A DNA stretch of 64,000 nucleotides from Ascidiaceihabitans sp. (lineage in GTDB: Bacteria > Pseudomonadota > Alphaproteobacteria > Rhodobacterales > Rhodobacteraceae), in the NCBI GenBank assembly GCA_028248455.1, contig JAOKHV010000003.1:47751-111750 (forward strand). Reading direction: 5' to 3'. The notes below the pieces were generated by a model. That model worked only from the letters and a program-made list of their open reading frames with translations, was not told the DNA's origin and made no database searches. This document shows positions 54,197-64,000 of this stretch, piece by piece. A program made the position numbers and the translations under genes. The stretch's first letter is position 1; the number at the start of each line of letters is the position of its first letter.

Positions 54197-56983
54197 TTAG
54201 AAGTGCGCGGATTTAGTGCCTGCTGGCTTTTCGATTGGCGGGGCGAACTTGGTGAGGTCGATGCCCTCAACCGCGTCTTTGTACTCGTCCAGCGTTGGTG
54301 TGCGCCCGAGGATCGCGGAGAGCACGACCACTGGGGTAGAGGCCAACAAGGACTCGCCTGTTTTCTCGGTGGTATCTTCAACGACACGGCCTTTGAATAG
54401 ACGTGTGGACGTTGCGAGAACCGTGTCACCCTTGGCCGCCTTTTCCTGGTTACCCATGCAAAGGTTACAGCCCGGGCGTTCGAGATAGAGAATGTTCTCA
54501 TACTCGGTCCGCGCGGTGTTTTTCGGTGCGGTGTCATCGAACTCGAAACCGGAGTACTTTTGCAGCACTGTCCAGTCGCCTTCTTCCTTCAACTCATCAA
54601 TGATGTTGTAGGTCGGCGCGGCGACGACCAGTGGGGCTTTGAACTCAACCTTACCAGAGTTCTTTTCCAAGTTGCGTAGCATCTGAGCGACGATTTTCAC
54701 GTCACCCTTGTGCACCATGCACGACCCAACAAAGCCAAGATCGACTTTCTTGTCTGCATAAAATGAAATCGGGCGGATGGTATCGTGGGTGTAACGCTTT
54801 GAAATATCAGCATTTTTTACGTCTGGATCGGCGATCATCGGTTCAACGATGGTATCTAGATCAACGAGCACTTCTGCAAAGTACTTCGCGTTGCGGTCAG
54901 GCTGCAATGCAGGTTTCTCACCAGACTTGATTTCAGCAATGCGTTTATCGGCCTTCGAGATCAAACCGGTCAACATGCCGTTGTCATGCTCCATGCCTTT
55001 GTCGATCATGATCTGGATACGGGATTTTGAAAGCTCAAGCGAGCCGATCAGCGTTTCGTCGTTGGAAATACAAACAGAGGCCTTGGCCTTCATTTCCGCT
55101 GTCCAGTCAGTGAAAGTGAACGCCTGATCCGCCAGTAGCGTGCCAATGTGGACTTCAATTACACGGCCCTGAAACACGTTGTCGCCGTGTTGTTCCAGCA
55201 TCTGCAACTGCGTTGCATGCACCACGTCGCGGAAATCCATGTGATCGGCCATTTGGCCTTTGAACGTCACTTTGACCGATTCAGGGATCGGCATCGATGC
55301 TTCACCTGTGGCTAGAGCCAGCGCAACGGTGCCCGAATCCGCACCAAAGGCCACGCCTTTGGACATACGTGTGTGGCTGTCGCCGCCGATAATCACGTCC
55401 CAATCGCTGACGGTTACGTCGTTCAGCACCTTGTGGATCACGTCCGTCATGGCGTGATATTCGCCTTTCGGATCGCGGCCCGTGACCAGGCCAAAGTCGT
55501 TCATGAACTTCATCAGACGCGGTGTGTTTTCCTGCGCTTTAATGTCCCAAACAGAGGCCGTGTGGCACCCAGATTGGTATGCACCGTCGACTGAGGGTGA
55601 CACGATCGTCGCGGCCATTGCCTCAAGTTCTTGCATGGTCATCAAGCCTGTGGTGTCTTGTGATCCCACAATGTTCACGCCAACTCGAACGTCTGATTCA
55701 GCGTACAGAACCGTGCCGGGCGTTACACCACGGGCATTGGCGTTAAAGATTTTTTCAACAGCAGTCAGGCCTTGACCCTCATGGTTGATTTCTTTGGATG
55801 GTGCGAACACCAGCGGTGCATCAACCCCAAGGGTTTCCGCCGCAAACGTTTGCAACTTCTTACCAAAAACGATGGCATAAGACCCACCCGCCTTCATGAA
55901 TTCCATTTTTTGCGGGGTGAAAGAGCTGGACATATCCACCAGCGCGTCGCCATCTTCACTATACAGCTTTTTGTCTTTGGTGTTGATTTTCAACACAGTG
56001 CCCGTAGCGACGGAATACTTTTCCTCAAGGACAGGATTGCCGTCGTTGTTCAGGATTGGATTGCCGTCTTCGTCGGTTTTCTTAACCCAGTTCTTCAAAT
56101 CGACACCGATGCCGCCGGTAACGCCAACAGTTGTCAGGAAGATCGGGGAAATGCCGTTCGTACCCGCGACAACAGGGGCGAAGTTTACGAAGGGAACATA
56201 AGGAGACGCCTGTCTCCCTGTCCAAAGTGCGACGTTGTTCACACCTGACATCCGCGAAGACCCAACACCCATCGTGCCTTTTTCCGCAATCAACATGACG
56301 CGCGCGTCAGGGTGTTGCAGCTTAAGATCCTGAATGTGTTTCTGGGCCGCCTCGTCGATCATGCATTTCCCGTGCAATTCGCGGTCCGCACGCGAGTGCG
56401 CCTGATTGCCCGGTGACAGCAAGTCGGTGGAAATATCGCCTTCGCCCGCGACAAAGGTCACAACCTTAACCTCTTCTTCGATGTCAGGCAGCTTGGTGAA
56501 GAATTCAGCTTTGGCGTAGCTTTCAAGGATATCGCGTGCGACAGGATTGCCCGCGTCAAACGCCGCTTTCAAGCGGTCCATGTCTGCATCGTACAAGAAG
56601 AACTGGGTCTGCAGTACGTCGGCCGCTTGGCTAGAAATCGCAGCATCATTACCGAGTGCGAGGTCCAGCAGAACGTCCACAGAGGGGCCGCCCTTCATGT
56701 GGGACAGCAATTCAAAGGCGAACTCAGCGGAGACTTCTGGAACCTCAGAGGCGCCCAAAATGATGTCTTTCAAGAACTGCGCCTTCACGACTGCCGCGCT
56801 CGTTGTGCCGGGGAGTGTGTTGTAGATCAGAAAATTAAGCGAAGCATCCCGATGCGCGTGGCCCGCATCCAAGATTTGGGTGATGATTTCCTGCGTCAGT
56901 TCAGCACCGTCGATCGGCTTTGGGCTTAGTCCCTGCTTTTTGCGGGTTTCAATTTCTTCAAGGTATGCTGCATATAGGTTCAT
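54197..56983 (-). CDS. acnB: Aconitate hydratase B
   Basis: The 928-residue protein is AcnB with an N-terminal HEAT-like domain, the VPFVNFAPVVAG region and the Fe-S ligands in FVGSCMVHKGD and GCNLCMGNQEKAA. It interconverts citrate and isocitrate in the TCA cycle. E. coli AcnB has 865 residues, so this is slightly longer. No other TCA genes are adjacent. The terminator at 54146-54169 ends the transcript. Confidence 0.96.
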   Translation of the reverse strand: MNLYAAYLEEIETRKKQGLSPKPIDGAELTQEIITQILDAGHAHRDASLNFLIYNTLPGTTSAAVVKAQFLKDIILGASEVPEVSAEFAFELLSHMKGGPSVDVLLDLALGNDAAISSQAADVLQTQFFLYDADMDRLKAAFDAGNPVARDILESYAKAEFFTKLPDIEEEVKVVTFVAGEGDISTDLLSPGNQAHSRADRELHGKCMIDEAAQKHIQDLKLQHPDARVMLIAEKGTMGVGSSRMSGVNNVALWTGRQASPYVPFVNFAPVVAGTNGISPIFLTTVGVTGGIGVDLKNWVKKTDEDGNPILNNDGNPVLEEKYSVATGTVLKINTKDKKLYSEDGDALVDMSSSFTPQKMEFMKAGGSYAIVFGKKLQTFAAETLGVDAPLVFAPSKEINHEGQGLTAVEKIFNANARGVTPGTVLYAESDVRVGVNIVGSQDTTGLMTMQELEAMAATIVSPSVDGAYQSGCHTASVWDIKAQENTPRLMKFMNDFGLVTGRDPKGEYHAMTDVIHKVLNDVTVSDWDVIIGGDSHTRMSKGVAFGADSGTVALALATGEASMPIPESVKVTFKGQMADHMDFRDVVHATQLQMLEQHGDNVFQGRVIEVHIGTLLADQAFTFTDWTAEMKAKASVCISNDETLIGSLELSKSRIQIMIDKGMEHDNGMLTGLISKADKRIAEIKSGEKPALQPDRNAKYFAEVLVDLDTIVEPMIADPDVKNADISKRYTHDTIRPISFYADKKVDLGFVGSCMVHKGDVKIVAQMLRNLEKNSGKVEFKAPLVVAAPTYNIIDELKEEGDWTVLQKYSGFEFDDTAPKNTARTEYENILYLERPGCNLCMGNQEKAAKGDTVLATSTRLFKGRVVEDTTEKTGESLLASTPVVVLSAILGRTPTLDEYKDAVEGIDLTKFAPPIEKPAGTKSAHF

Positions 56984-57089
56984 GATAATCTCGATTTTTA
57001 ACTGTTTATGTGGCGAGAAGTGCCCAGAGTAAGCTGTCAGCTTAGGTGAGTGAAACGGTTGTATGCAGCGGTATACCTAAGCGCGCGAA

Positions 57090-57572
57090 GGTGCAAGGTG
57101 TTGGATCGATGTTGGCCCAGAACGCGACAAACCCGTCGCTCAGAGACCTTTATCTGACTGCGCACGAGATCAATACAAGCCCCCTCTCATCGTTTGCAAG
57201 CAAACGACTGCCGGGCAGCGGGACGACGCTAAGGGCTTAGAAGTTTCCCGATGCAGCCTCCTTTAGGATCAGCTTGTCCAGCGTAAGGTCCGATACTGCT
57301 CGCCGCAGACGCTCGTTCTCTTTGTGTAACCGCTTCTGTTCCTTGAGTTGTTCTGTGCCCATTCCGCCATACTTCTTCTTCCAACGGTAATAGGTTTGTT
57401 CAGTCGCACTGATCTGTCAGATCACGTCAATCCGGGGCATGCCTTGCCCCATCAGAACTTCAACCTGCCGTAACTTCACGACAATCTCTTCAGGTTTGGG
57501 TCTCTTGATGGCCATTTATGGTCCCCTGTTCCTAACTATATTGGCGGACCAATTCAAAGGGGGAGGCTAAAA
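57090..57572 (-). mobile_element. IS3-family insertion sequence remnant (orfA with a stop, orfB fragment)
   Basis: On the minus strand, orfA starts at 57515 (MAIKRPKPEEIVVKLRQ), has a TGA at 57419-57417 where CGA is expected, continues QISATEQTYYRWKKKYGGM and ends at 57237. In another frame orfB-like text CIDLVRSQIKVSERRVCRVLGQHRS follows for about 50 codons, then is lost. The left end lies near 57572 with a TTGGTCCGCC-type terminal sequence. It is a dead, truncated copy. The rest of 56984-57657 has no other gene. Confidence 0.85.
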
Positions 57573-57601
57573 AGCACTGTTCGCTTTTTGCGGACCAAAA
57601 A

Positions 57602-57635
57602 AATAGCGCGCCAAGCATTTGTCTGACGCGCTATT
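57602..57635 (-). terminator. Terminator of trxA
   Basis: AATAGCGCGTC and GGCGCGCTATT arms (as read on the minus strand) form an 11-bp stem and are followed by a T run (TTTTTTT), at about 23 nt after the trxA stop. Confidence 0.75.
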
Positions 57636-57657
57636 CTGAAATCAATGTTGCGAGGTC

Positions 57658-57978
57658 TTAGATTGACTCTTCGATCCAGCTTTTCAACGCAGCCTTTGGT
57701 TTTGCGCCTGCCATGTTTGCAACAACTTGGCCGTCTTTGATGACGAACAGAGCAGGGATGCCACGGACACCCATTTTTGCTGCTGAGTTTGGGTTGGTGT
57801 CGACGTCAACTTTGACGATCTTGACCTTACCACCCAGCTCTTCAGACAATTCTTCGAGTGACGGGCCGATTTGTTTACAAGGGCCACACCATTCTGCCCA
57901 AAAATCAACAACAACTGGGATGTCTGAATTTGTGACTTCGGCTTCGAATTGTGCGTCTGATACTGCAACGGTTGCCAT
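57658..57978 (-). CDS. trxA: Thioredoxin
   Basis: The 106-residue protein has the active site WCGPCK at residues 30-35 and the cis-proline region [12 protein letters not shown]. Start at 57978 after TTGAGGAGAAGCCAA. It is a general cytosolic disulfide reductase. It lies downstream of addA, on the same strand. Confidence 0.97.
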   Translation of the reverse strand: MATVAVSDAQFEAEVTNSDIPVVVDFWAEWCGPCKQIGPSLEELSEELGGKVKIVKVDVDTNPNSAAKMGVRGIPALFVIKDGQVVANMAGAKPKAALKSWIEESI

Positions 57979-58032
57979 TTGGCTTCTCCTCAAGGGGCTA
58001 ATTTGTTGGTTGGGAACTTATGAACCCGGTGT

Positions 58033-61000
58033 TCAAAGGTCAAGATATGTTGATGTCTTTAGCGCCTGAGACACAAGATCGTGTGTTAAAGGCATTAAGC
58101 TTTGCGTGTTGGTCCACAATATAGCTGTTTCGATCTCATGATCGGGATAAATTTCACGTAGTGCACAGGCATAGGCACCCATTTGGCGAAGCAAACCAAT
58201 GGGGCAATCCTTAGCTGAATGTGGAATGGCGCGGTTGGTTTTGAAATCGATCGCGGTGATCTTATTGTCTGTGATCAACAAACGGTCAATCGTGCCATGA
58301 ATGCGCTGCGATCCGATGGGCGCAGTTATCGAAATCTCTGCCAAGGTGTCGGGTGCAAAGACATGGGCCAATTCGGGTTTATCCAAAACGGCAACTGCCT
58401 CGGCTTTCGCTTGAGTTCGCAAGGTGTCTGACAACCCAAAATCCTGTTCAGTGGATTTATGCGGGTGTTCTAGATGCCAGTGTACCAAACTACCGTATGA
58501 AAGGGCGGTATCTTCATCCATCCCCAATTCAGCTGCAAGGGCTTTGGCACCGCCCAGATCCGATGGTGAAAGGGTTTTGACTGCCTCAATCGGATCGGCA
58601 GGTTTTTGAGTATAAAGCATCTCTAATAAAGGGGCATTTGTCGAAGAAATCGTCTTCTGTTTAAAAACAGGGGCATCCCAGTCGCCGTGTTCAATTCGCA
58701 AGATCGGGCCAACTTCGGGCATGGACGCATCTACCGCACCGGCGTGTTCCATCGCGCCCTGAACGGTATGGTACCATGACGGTTCGTTCTTACCTAAATC
58801 ACCTGCCGCGGCCACGATCAGCCATTTCTCTGCGCGGCTCAACGCCACATAAAGCAGGCGCAGCTGCTCATTGCGCTGAGCGTCTTTCATCTCTTCCAAT
58901 GCGTCCTGCATTGTTTTGGGTATTTCACCGTCGCGCGCCTTCCAAACAGGCACTTCGCCCATTTTGATCACTTCACTTTTTACCTGAATGTTGCGTTTTC
59001 CAGTGTCTGGTAAAACCACGATGGGCGCTTCAAGGCCCTTTGATCCATGCACTGTCATCACCCGAATTTGGTCTGAGGAGCTATCGATTTGACGTTTGAT
59101 GTTCAGATCATCGGCTTTCATCCAGACGATGAACCCTGTCAGGCTGGGAACCGCTGTGCGTTCATAAGCCAACGCTTGGGACAGCAATGCATTAATGCCA
59201 TCTTCGGCCTCTGTGCCCAAGCGCCCTAATAATTTGCGCCGCCCATCGTGGCGGGTCAAAATACGTTCGATCAGATCGTAAGGGCGCAAGAAATCGGCGT
59301 TGTTACGCAGATCTCTCAGGACGGGTACGGTATCTGGGAAATCATCTGCACGGTCACGCAGGTTTTGCCACAGATGCTCTTGGGTTCTGCGATGAGCTAC
59401 GTCGAACAGTTGTTGTTCGCTCCACCCAAACAGCGGTGATTTTAATACGGTGGCAAGGGATAGGCTGTCTTCTGGTGTTGCCAAAAAGGAAATCAACGCA
59501 CCTAGGTCACGCACAGCCAATTCAGCACCAACCTTTAGTCGATCGGCACCTGCTATAGCCAATTTCTGAACCTTGCAGGCGCGAATGATCTCAGAAAACA
59601 GGGCAGAGCGGCGTTGCACAAGAATCAGGAAATCACCGGCCGTAATAGGGCGCTTGATCGTGCTACCCTTTGGTCCGTCATCAGGAATAGTATGTTTGTC
59701 GTTAATCAGTCTAGCGATAGATCGGGCAATTTGATCCGCCAAAACCACTGTGTGGTGCTGTTCGCTGCGGCGATCAATCGGATCGAACCAATCACGTTCA
59801 TCGTCGTCTTTGATGGGTTCGATGACAGGCCACAGGTCTACACGACCGGGTAGGTCGGATTTAAATGCGATGTGCTTTGAATCCTGCACAAACCCTGCGT
59901 GGGTTTTGTTGTCAAATGTCTGATCCACCATTCGCAAAATCGCGGCAGAGGAACGGAATGAAAAATCCAATGTTGTTTCTTGGAAGGGCGCGTCAATGGC
60001 TGCGAACTTTTCCTTAAACTCATCCTGCATCCGGTCAAATTCACGCGGGTCTGCCCCTTGGAATGAATAGATGGACTGTTTTTTATCTCCGACAACAAAC
60101 AAGGTGCGTTTGACATCTTCGCGTGCACCATCCCCGCTTGAGAACTCTTCGGCTAGTTTGCGGATCACGTCCCACTGGTCTGGGCTGGTGTCTTGTGCCT
60201 CATCCACAAGAATGTGGTCGATCCCGCCATCAATGCGGAACAACACCCACGCCGCCACTTTTTCATCATTCAAAAGGTGACGCGCCTTTAAGATCAGATC
60301 GTCAAAGTCCAACCAGCCGCGTACCAGTTTAGCTTGTTCGTATTTCGCAACAAATGCATGGGAAAAGTCGTGTAAAACCTGTGTTCGACGCGCAGACTGA
60401 AGGGCCAAACGCCTATCTCGCGTGTCTTCTATCCGCAGTATGAATGCCTCTAACTGGGGCATCAATGCTTCAACATTGCCTTGGGTCGCCTTGGTCGGAA
60501 ACGTCCCTAACTTGGCAGAAAACGGGTCTTTGGCACTGCCACCTGTTAGAAAAACACTTTCCAAAACGGGCAAAGATTTGAGGGACAATGTGCCCAACAT
60601 CTTCAGCTTTTCACCAGCCTTACCGTCATTGCCACCTTTGGAGGTCAAAACGGGGATCAGCTGATCCAGCAGTTGCCTTTCACCACCTTGAAAGGCCAAC
60701 CCTTCAACCCCTGACTCGTCCAATCCCACAGCTTGATCAAACAGTGCGAGGCAATCATCCCACGCCAATGGATTTGCAAATGCAGCACGGTGGCCGACAA
60801 TCTCTTGGGTCAGCCGTAAGAAATCTTCACCTGAGTATTGGTTGGCAAGTGCTGCAACCAAACCCGCTTCTGCTCCGTCTGCCATCATATCCACGATCTC
60901 ACCGCGCAGCATGTCAGCTGCGCGTTCTTCGATCTCTTTGAACTGTGGGCTTACGTCGGCTTCCAACGGAAAACGGCGCAGAAGTGAGGCGCAGAACGAG

Positions 61001-61374
61001 TGGATTGTTTGGATCTTTAATCCACCGGGGGTTTCAATCGCACGGGCAAACAATGTGCGAGCATCGCGCAATTGATCGCCATCCGGATTGTGACGCACAC
61101 CTAACTCGGTCAGGGCGTGGCGCAATTCTGCATCTGGCAACATGGCCCAATCACCTAGGCGCTTGAAAAGACGGTTTTGCATTTCTGATGCGGCGGCCTT
61201 GGTGTAGGTCAGGCATAGAATATGTTGTGGTTGGACCTTGTCCAATAGTAGACGGGCCACGCGGTCCGTCAGAACACGGGTTTTGCCCGAACCTGCGTTG
61301 GCTGCAAGCCATGTAGAAGTGGTTGGGTCTGCCGCGGTTAATTGGCGGCGCGTTGCTTCATTCGGCGTCATCAT
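58033..61374 (-). CDS. addA: Double-strand break repair helicase-nuclease AddA
   Basis: The 1113-residue protein has a UvrD-type helicase (Walker A ANAGSGKTRVL, FLVDEAQDTS-like ILVDEAQDTSPDQW, motif VMTVHGSKGLEAP) and a C-terminal RecB-type nuclease with AIDFKTNR. It forms AddAB with AddB to resect DNA ends for recombination. Start at 61374 overlaps the addB stop (ATGA), so they are coupled. Confidence 0.95.
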   Translation of the reverse strand: MMTPNEATRRQLTAADPTTSTWLAANAGSGKTRVLTDRVARLLLDKVQPQHILCLTYTKAAASEMQNRLFKRLGDWAMLPDAELRHALTELGVRHNPDGDQLRDARTLFARAIETPGGLKIQTIHSFCASLLRRFPLEADVSPQFKEIEERAADMLRGEIVDMMADGAEAGLVAALANQYSGEDFLRLTQEIVGHRAAFANPLAWDDCLALFDQAVGLDESGVEGLAFQGGERQLLDQLIPVLTSKGGNDGKAGEKLKMLGTLSLKSLPVLESVFLTGGSAKDPFSAKLGTFPTKATQGNVEALMPQLEAFILRIEDTRDRRLALQSARRTQVLHDFSHAFVAKYEQAKLVRGWLDFDDLILKARHLLNDEKVAAWVLFRIDGGIDHILVDEAQDTSPDQWDVIRKLAEEFSSGDGAREDVKRTLFVVGDKKQSIYSFQGADPREFDRMQDEFKEKFAAIDAPFQETTLDFSFRSSAAILRMVDQTFDNKTHAGFVQDSKHIAFKSDLPGRVDLWPVIEPIKDDDERDWFDPIDRRSEQHHTVVLADQIARSIARLINDKHTIPDDGPKGSTIKRPITAGDFLILVQRRSALFSEIIRACKVQKLAIAGADRLKVGAELAVRDLGALISFLATPEDSLSLATVLKSPLFGWSEQQLFDVAHRRTQEHLWQNLRDRADDFPDTVPVLRDLRNNADFLRPYDLIERILTRHDGRRKLLGRLGTEAEDGINALLSQALAYERTAVPSLTGFIVWMKADDLNIKRQIDSSSDQIRVMTVHGSKGLEAPIVVLPDTGKRNIQVKSEVIKMGEVPVWKARDGEIPKTMQDALEEMKDAQRNEQLRLLYVALSRAEKWLIVAAAGDLGKNEPSWYHTVQGAMEHAGAVDASMPEVGPILRIEHGDWDAPVFKQKTISSTNAPLLEMLYTQKPADPIEAVKTLSPSDLGGAKALAAELGMDEDTALSYGSLVHWHLEHPHKSTEQDFGLSDTLRTQAKAEAVAVLDKPELAHVFAPDTLAEISITAPIGSQRIHGTIDRLLITDNKITAIDFKTNRAIPHSAKDCPIGLLRQMGAYACALREIYPDHEIETAILWTNTQSLMPLTHDLVSQALKTSTYLDL

Positions 61375-64000
61375 GTCAGATCCTCTGGCACAGGAATATC
61401 GGTGCCGTCCCATTCCCCAAAACGGGCAAGATGATCGTAATCACCGCGCTCCCGTTCGCTTTGGATTGTGCGTTGCGAGGTAAAACCCTGCTCAATGGAC
61501 AAATAGGCGCGGATTAGTTGCGCGAGTTCATCCAGAACCTTAGCAGGCGGTTCTTTTTGCAATGGGGCACGCACCTCAACAGGCTTGCTCCCTAGACCGA
61601 TAAACACAGCTTCCGTCACCGTGTTCACGCCCACATGTTTAAAGCTACCTTGTTCCATCATTGCCGCTTCGATCAGCAATTGCTTGTCGAACTTGGCCTG
61701 CTGTTTTTCAGTCGGGGGTGTCCCGGTTTTGTAGTCAAAAATTGCAACCCTATCGGGACCGGTTTGGTCAATCCGATCCGCATATCCGGTAAGGGTGAAG
61801 CCCAGTTTAGGCATGCTCATCACACCCTTGGCTTGCTTTTCAAATGCAATTGGTGTGCTGCGGGCTTGGCGCTCTGCTTCTCTGGCGACAAACCAATCTG
61901 TCACGCGCGATAGCTTTGCCAACCAAAGCGCACGGGTCGCAGGCCAAGGCACGTCGCGGCCCAGCACGTCTGTGGCAACTTTCATCAAGTGTGTTGAGGT
62001 TAGCAAAGACGAATCTGCCATTATGTCTTTAACGAACACCTCCATAACGGAGTGGATCAAGATACCGCGCATAGGAGCGTCTGGGGATTGTACGATTGGA
62101 TTCAGGGCGCGCAGTTTTAATGTGTGCTTGGCATAAACTGCGTAGGGGTCGCGGATCAGGCGCTTGATCTCTGTCACGGACAGGGCATGTGGGCGCGCAG
62201 CGATTGGTGGACGTGGGGAAGGGCGATGGGCACGATCAACGTTTGTAGGTTTCTCTAGCACTTTAGTCTTGGCCAACCATTCATCGCCTTTCGCGATCAT
62301 TTCCTTCAATACTTCAGGCCCATCAAGTGTGGGCAAGCCGCCCAACAAGTTCTGCAAGCGGTTCAGCCAGCGTGAGGGCACGGTTTCTGCATCGTCAGAC
62401 CGTACAGACCGCGTGATCCAGACCTCTTCTGCGGCAACGGCCTGCTGAAAATCGTGTGCAGACAGACCAATGCGCCGCTCGGGCAGCAACAAACCCGCCT
62501 GATTGCGCAGGGCGCGGTTTAACCACGGATCGGGTTTGGGGGCTTCGGGCCATGTGCCCTCATTCAACCCGCCCAAAATGACCAAATCAGCCCCTTGAAC
62601 TCGGGCTTCAAGGGTACCCCAAATCATGATGTTTGGATGAGGCGCGTCGCGGTCGCGCACTTCTTCGCCTGATAGCAAAGCACCGACCAGATCAACGTAG
62701 TCAGAGGCGGACATTTCGCCACCGTACTCTCCGTGTTCTGTCAGGGTGTCCATCACATTGCGGGCCTTTTGACCTGCGGATTTCAACCACAATTCACCCG
62801 TGGTTTCGCCCATAGGCCCTGATGCTATCGCTTCGGCCACTTGGATGTGCAAGGCTGTCCAATCGGCCAAGGTGCGGTCGCCCGCGAAATGCAGATTGCA
62901 AAACGTCTGACCAACCCAATCCGCCCAATCGGTGAGTGTGGTTGGTGGGTCTAGCTTGGCTGCTGCTTTTTGCGCGACCTCTGACACCCCTTTAGTAGTG
63001 GGATAAGGCAGTCCATCACGGCGAATGCGCAGTTCGATCCGTTGAGTGTTTAATTGGTGTAACCCGCGATCATCACCGCTGTGGGTCATCGGATGTTTTA
63101 GTAATGTCAGCAAGGATTCAGTATCTAACAACCGGGAAAACAACCCACCTACATGGCGCAGAAACCGCCCGGGAGGGGAAAGATGTAGCGGTGAACCCGC
63201 ACTGTCATCGGGTAGAATATCCCAACGATCCAATGCCGCCGACACTTGTCGCGTTAGCATTCGATCAGGTGTAATAAGTGCCGCTGTTTGGCCGTCTTCC
63301 GCAGCCTTGCGCAGGCGCATCGCAATGGCTAATGCCTCATCACGTGGCGTTTCAGCTTGTAACAGCGTGACGCCTTTCAACCCTTCAGCAATACCAGTTA
63401 AATGGGGACCTTCAGACAACCACGCATCTGTGACAGGCGCTGGGCGTAGAGCCAGGGAAACCAGCTTGTTACGGGCAGGGGCGGCAGGCGCGTCATCGGC
63501 CCATGGGACCACGTCATCTGACGAGTTTTCCAACGACAGTAGCAGTTTGTGAAAACGGAACTGCGGGTGGTCTTCCGATAGCATCGCGTCAGACAGGCTG
63601 GTCCACACATCTGTTGGCATATCAAAATCAAAACCGGGCAGGATAACAGCACCATTTGGCAGTTTTGCGATGGCTTGCATCAGCATCAATGTCGTGCCGC
63701 GTGATCCTGTTGAACCCGCAAGGATAATGGGATGCTTTGGCGGGGTGTGTTCCCAGCGTTCAACCAGATTTTGCACAATGATACGTTGGCGTGCTTCAGT
63801 GTCAGGTGTGTCTTGTGACAAATCGATGTAGGATTGCGCAATATTGATGAACGTCTTCGCGCGCTCCCAGTGGCCCGATTGATCCGTGACATCAAGGTTC
63901 GCAATGGCTTCAGCAGAAACACCTTCGCCCTGCATCTCGTCCATCAAAGTGGCAAGGCTGTCAGCAAGGTCATAAAGCGATGCGCGCGCGGCAAAGCTTT
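61371..64000 (-). CDS. addB: Double-strand break repair protein AddB (5' part outside window)
   Basis: The frame is open to the right edge, so the gene's start lies beyond 64000; 876 codons are present. It has an inactive helicase-like N-terminus (LAGSTGSRGTT) and a C-terminal nuclease domain with AIFDYKTGTPPT. The preceding residues in frame (FAARASLYDLADSLATL) are typical AddB. It partners AddA. Confidence 0.93.
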   Translation of the reverse strand, partial: SFAARASLYDLADSLATLMDEMQGEGVSAEAIANLDVTDQSGHWERAKTFINIAQSYIDLSQDTPDTEARQRIIVQNLVERWEHTPPKHPIILAGSTGSRGTTLMLMQAIAKLPNGAVILPGFDFDMPTDVWTSLSDAMLSEDHPQFRFHKLLLSLENSSDDVVPWADDAPAAPARNKLVSLALRPAPVTDAWLSEGPHLTGIAEGLKGVTLLQAETPRDEALAIAMRLRKAAEDGQTAALITPDRMLTRQVSAALDRWDILPDDSAGSPLHLSPPGRFLRHVGGLFSRLLDTESLLTLLKHPMTHSGDDRGLHQLNTQRIELRIRRDGLPYPTTKGVSEVAQKAAAKLDPPTTLTDWADWVGQTFCNLHFAGDRTLADWTALHIQVAEAIASGPMGETTGELWLKSAGQKARNVMDTLTEHGEYGGEMSASDYVDLVGALLSGEEVRDRDAPHPNIMIWGTLEARVQGADLVILGGLNEGTWPEAPKPDPWLNRALRNQAGLLLPERRIGLSAHDFQQAVAAEEVWITRSVRSDDAETVPSRWLNRLQNLLGGLPTLDGPEVLKEMIAKGDEWLAKTKVLEKPTNVDRAHRPSPRPPIAARPHALSVTEIKRLIRDPYAVYAKHTLKLRALNPIVQSPDAPMRGILIHSVMEVFVKDIMADSSLLTSTHLMKVATDVLGRDVPWPATRALWLAKLSRVTDWFVAREAERQARSTPIAFEKQAKGVMSMPKLGFTLTGYADRIDQTGPDRVAIFDYKTGTPPTEKQQAKFDKQLLIEAAMMEQGSFKHVGVNTVTEAVFIGLGSKPVEVRAPLQKEPPAKVLDELAQLIRAYLSIEQGFTSQRTIQSERERGDYDHLARFGEWDGTDIPVPEDLT

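Noticed and set aside
57046..57240. Plus-strand 64-codon frame after acnB
   Set aside because: It overlaps the antisense of the IS orfB remnant and has no family features.
1..64000. CRISPR arrays, rRNA operons, complete prophage
   Set aside because: No regularly spaced direct repeats, no rRNA-like sequence and no phage structural genes were seen.

Overview
The window reads as chromosome of a marine Rhodobacterales (Roseobacter-group) alphaproteobacterium. The evidence is the gene order parB-parA-rsmG-mnmG-mnmE-rho-hemJ, a DnaA-box-rich gap, then maf-aroE-coaE-dnaQ-secB-fxsA, which is the usual layout around the alphaproteobacterial replication origin. Protein features fit the same group (TimA-type Tim44-domain protein, MaeB, AddAB). 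The exact genus cannot be fixed from the sequence alone.

Region 1 (1-28021) is core chromosome: msrA, a PfkB sugar kinase, maeB, mutS, grpE/hrcA, rph-rdgB-hemW, the parABS segregation locus with two perfect parS sites buried inside rsmG and mnmG, the tRNA-modification genes mnmG/mnmE, rho, hemJ, oriC at about 18.69-19.08 kb, the rightward maf-aroE-coaE-dnaQ run, secB, fxsA, a Tim44-like gene, a shrunken mltA, an Smr gene, an MFS transporter and hslVU. Genes on both sides of oriC point away from it. dnaQ is frameshifted at a ten-G tract.

Region 2 (28022-31215) is a scar of decayed genes: a LysR C-terminal remnant with a stop codon, a branched-chain-type ABC ATPase pair whose second member lacks its 5' end, a headless short-chain dehydrogenase, and 800 bp of degenerate sequence.

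Region 3 (31216-35502) is a compact operon of a NicX-type ring-cleaving dioxygenase homologue, an acyl-CoA dehydrogenase-fold flavoprotein, an SRPBCC-alpha/beta hydrolase fusion and a TetR regulator. It looks like catabolism of an aromatic or N-heterocyclic compound.

Region 4 (35492-52903) is the most interesting part: a bacterial microcompartment (BMC) locus. It combines three shell-protein classes (BMC-P, BMC-H, BMC-T) and an acylating aldehyde dehydrogenase with enzymes of a glutamylated-amine route: GlxBCD (N-methylglutamate synthase-like), a glutamine-synthetase-like ligase, a sarcosine-oxidase-type flavoenzyme and a class I amidotransferase. It also has an opine-dehydrogenase-like protein, a malate-dehydrogenase-like enzyme with an EutQ-like N-terminal extension, a RidA protein and a complete branched-chain-type ABC importer. 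A GntR/FCD regulator sits at the left end. Near-identical palindromes around TGTATACAG occur in its own divergent promoter region, in the flavoenzyme/ligase divergent promoter and before the importer, so one regulon is likely. My model is that an imported amine or amide is loaded on glutamate, oxidised to an aldehyde, and the aldehyde is turned into an acyl-CoA inside the shell, with malate dehydrogenase recycling NADH.

Region 5 (52904-57657) has further debris (a livF tail, a start-less hypothetical gene, an IS3-family remnant) around an intact acnB. Region 6 (57658-64000) is trxA, addA and the 3' part of addB, which runs off the right edge.
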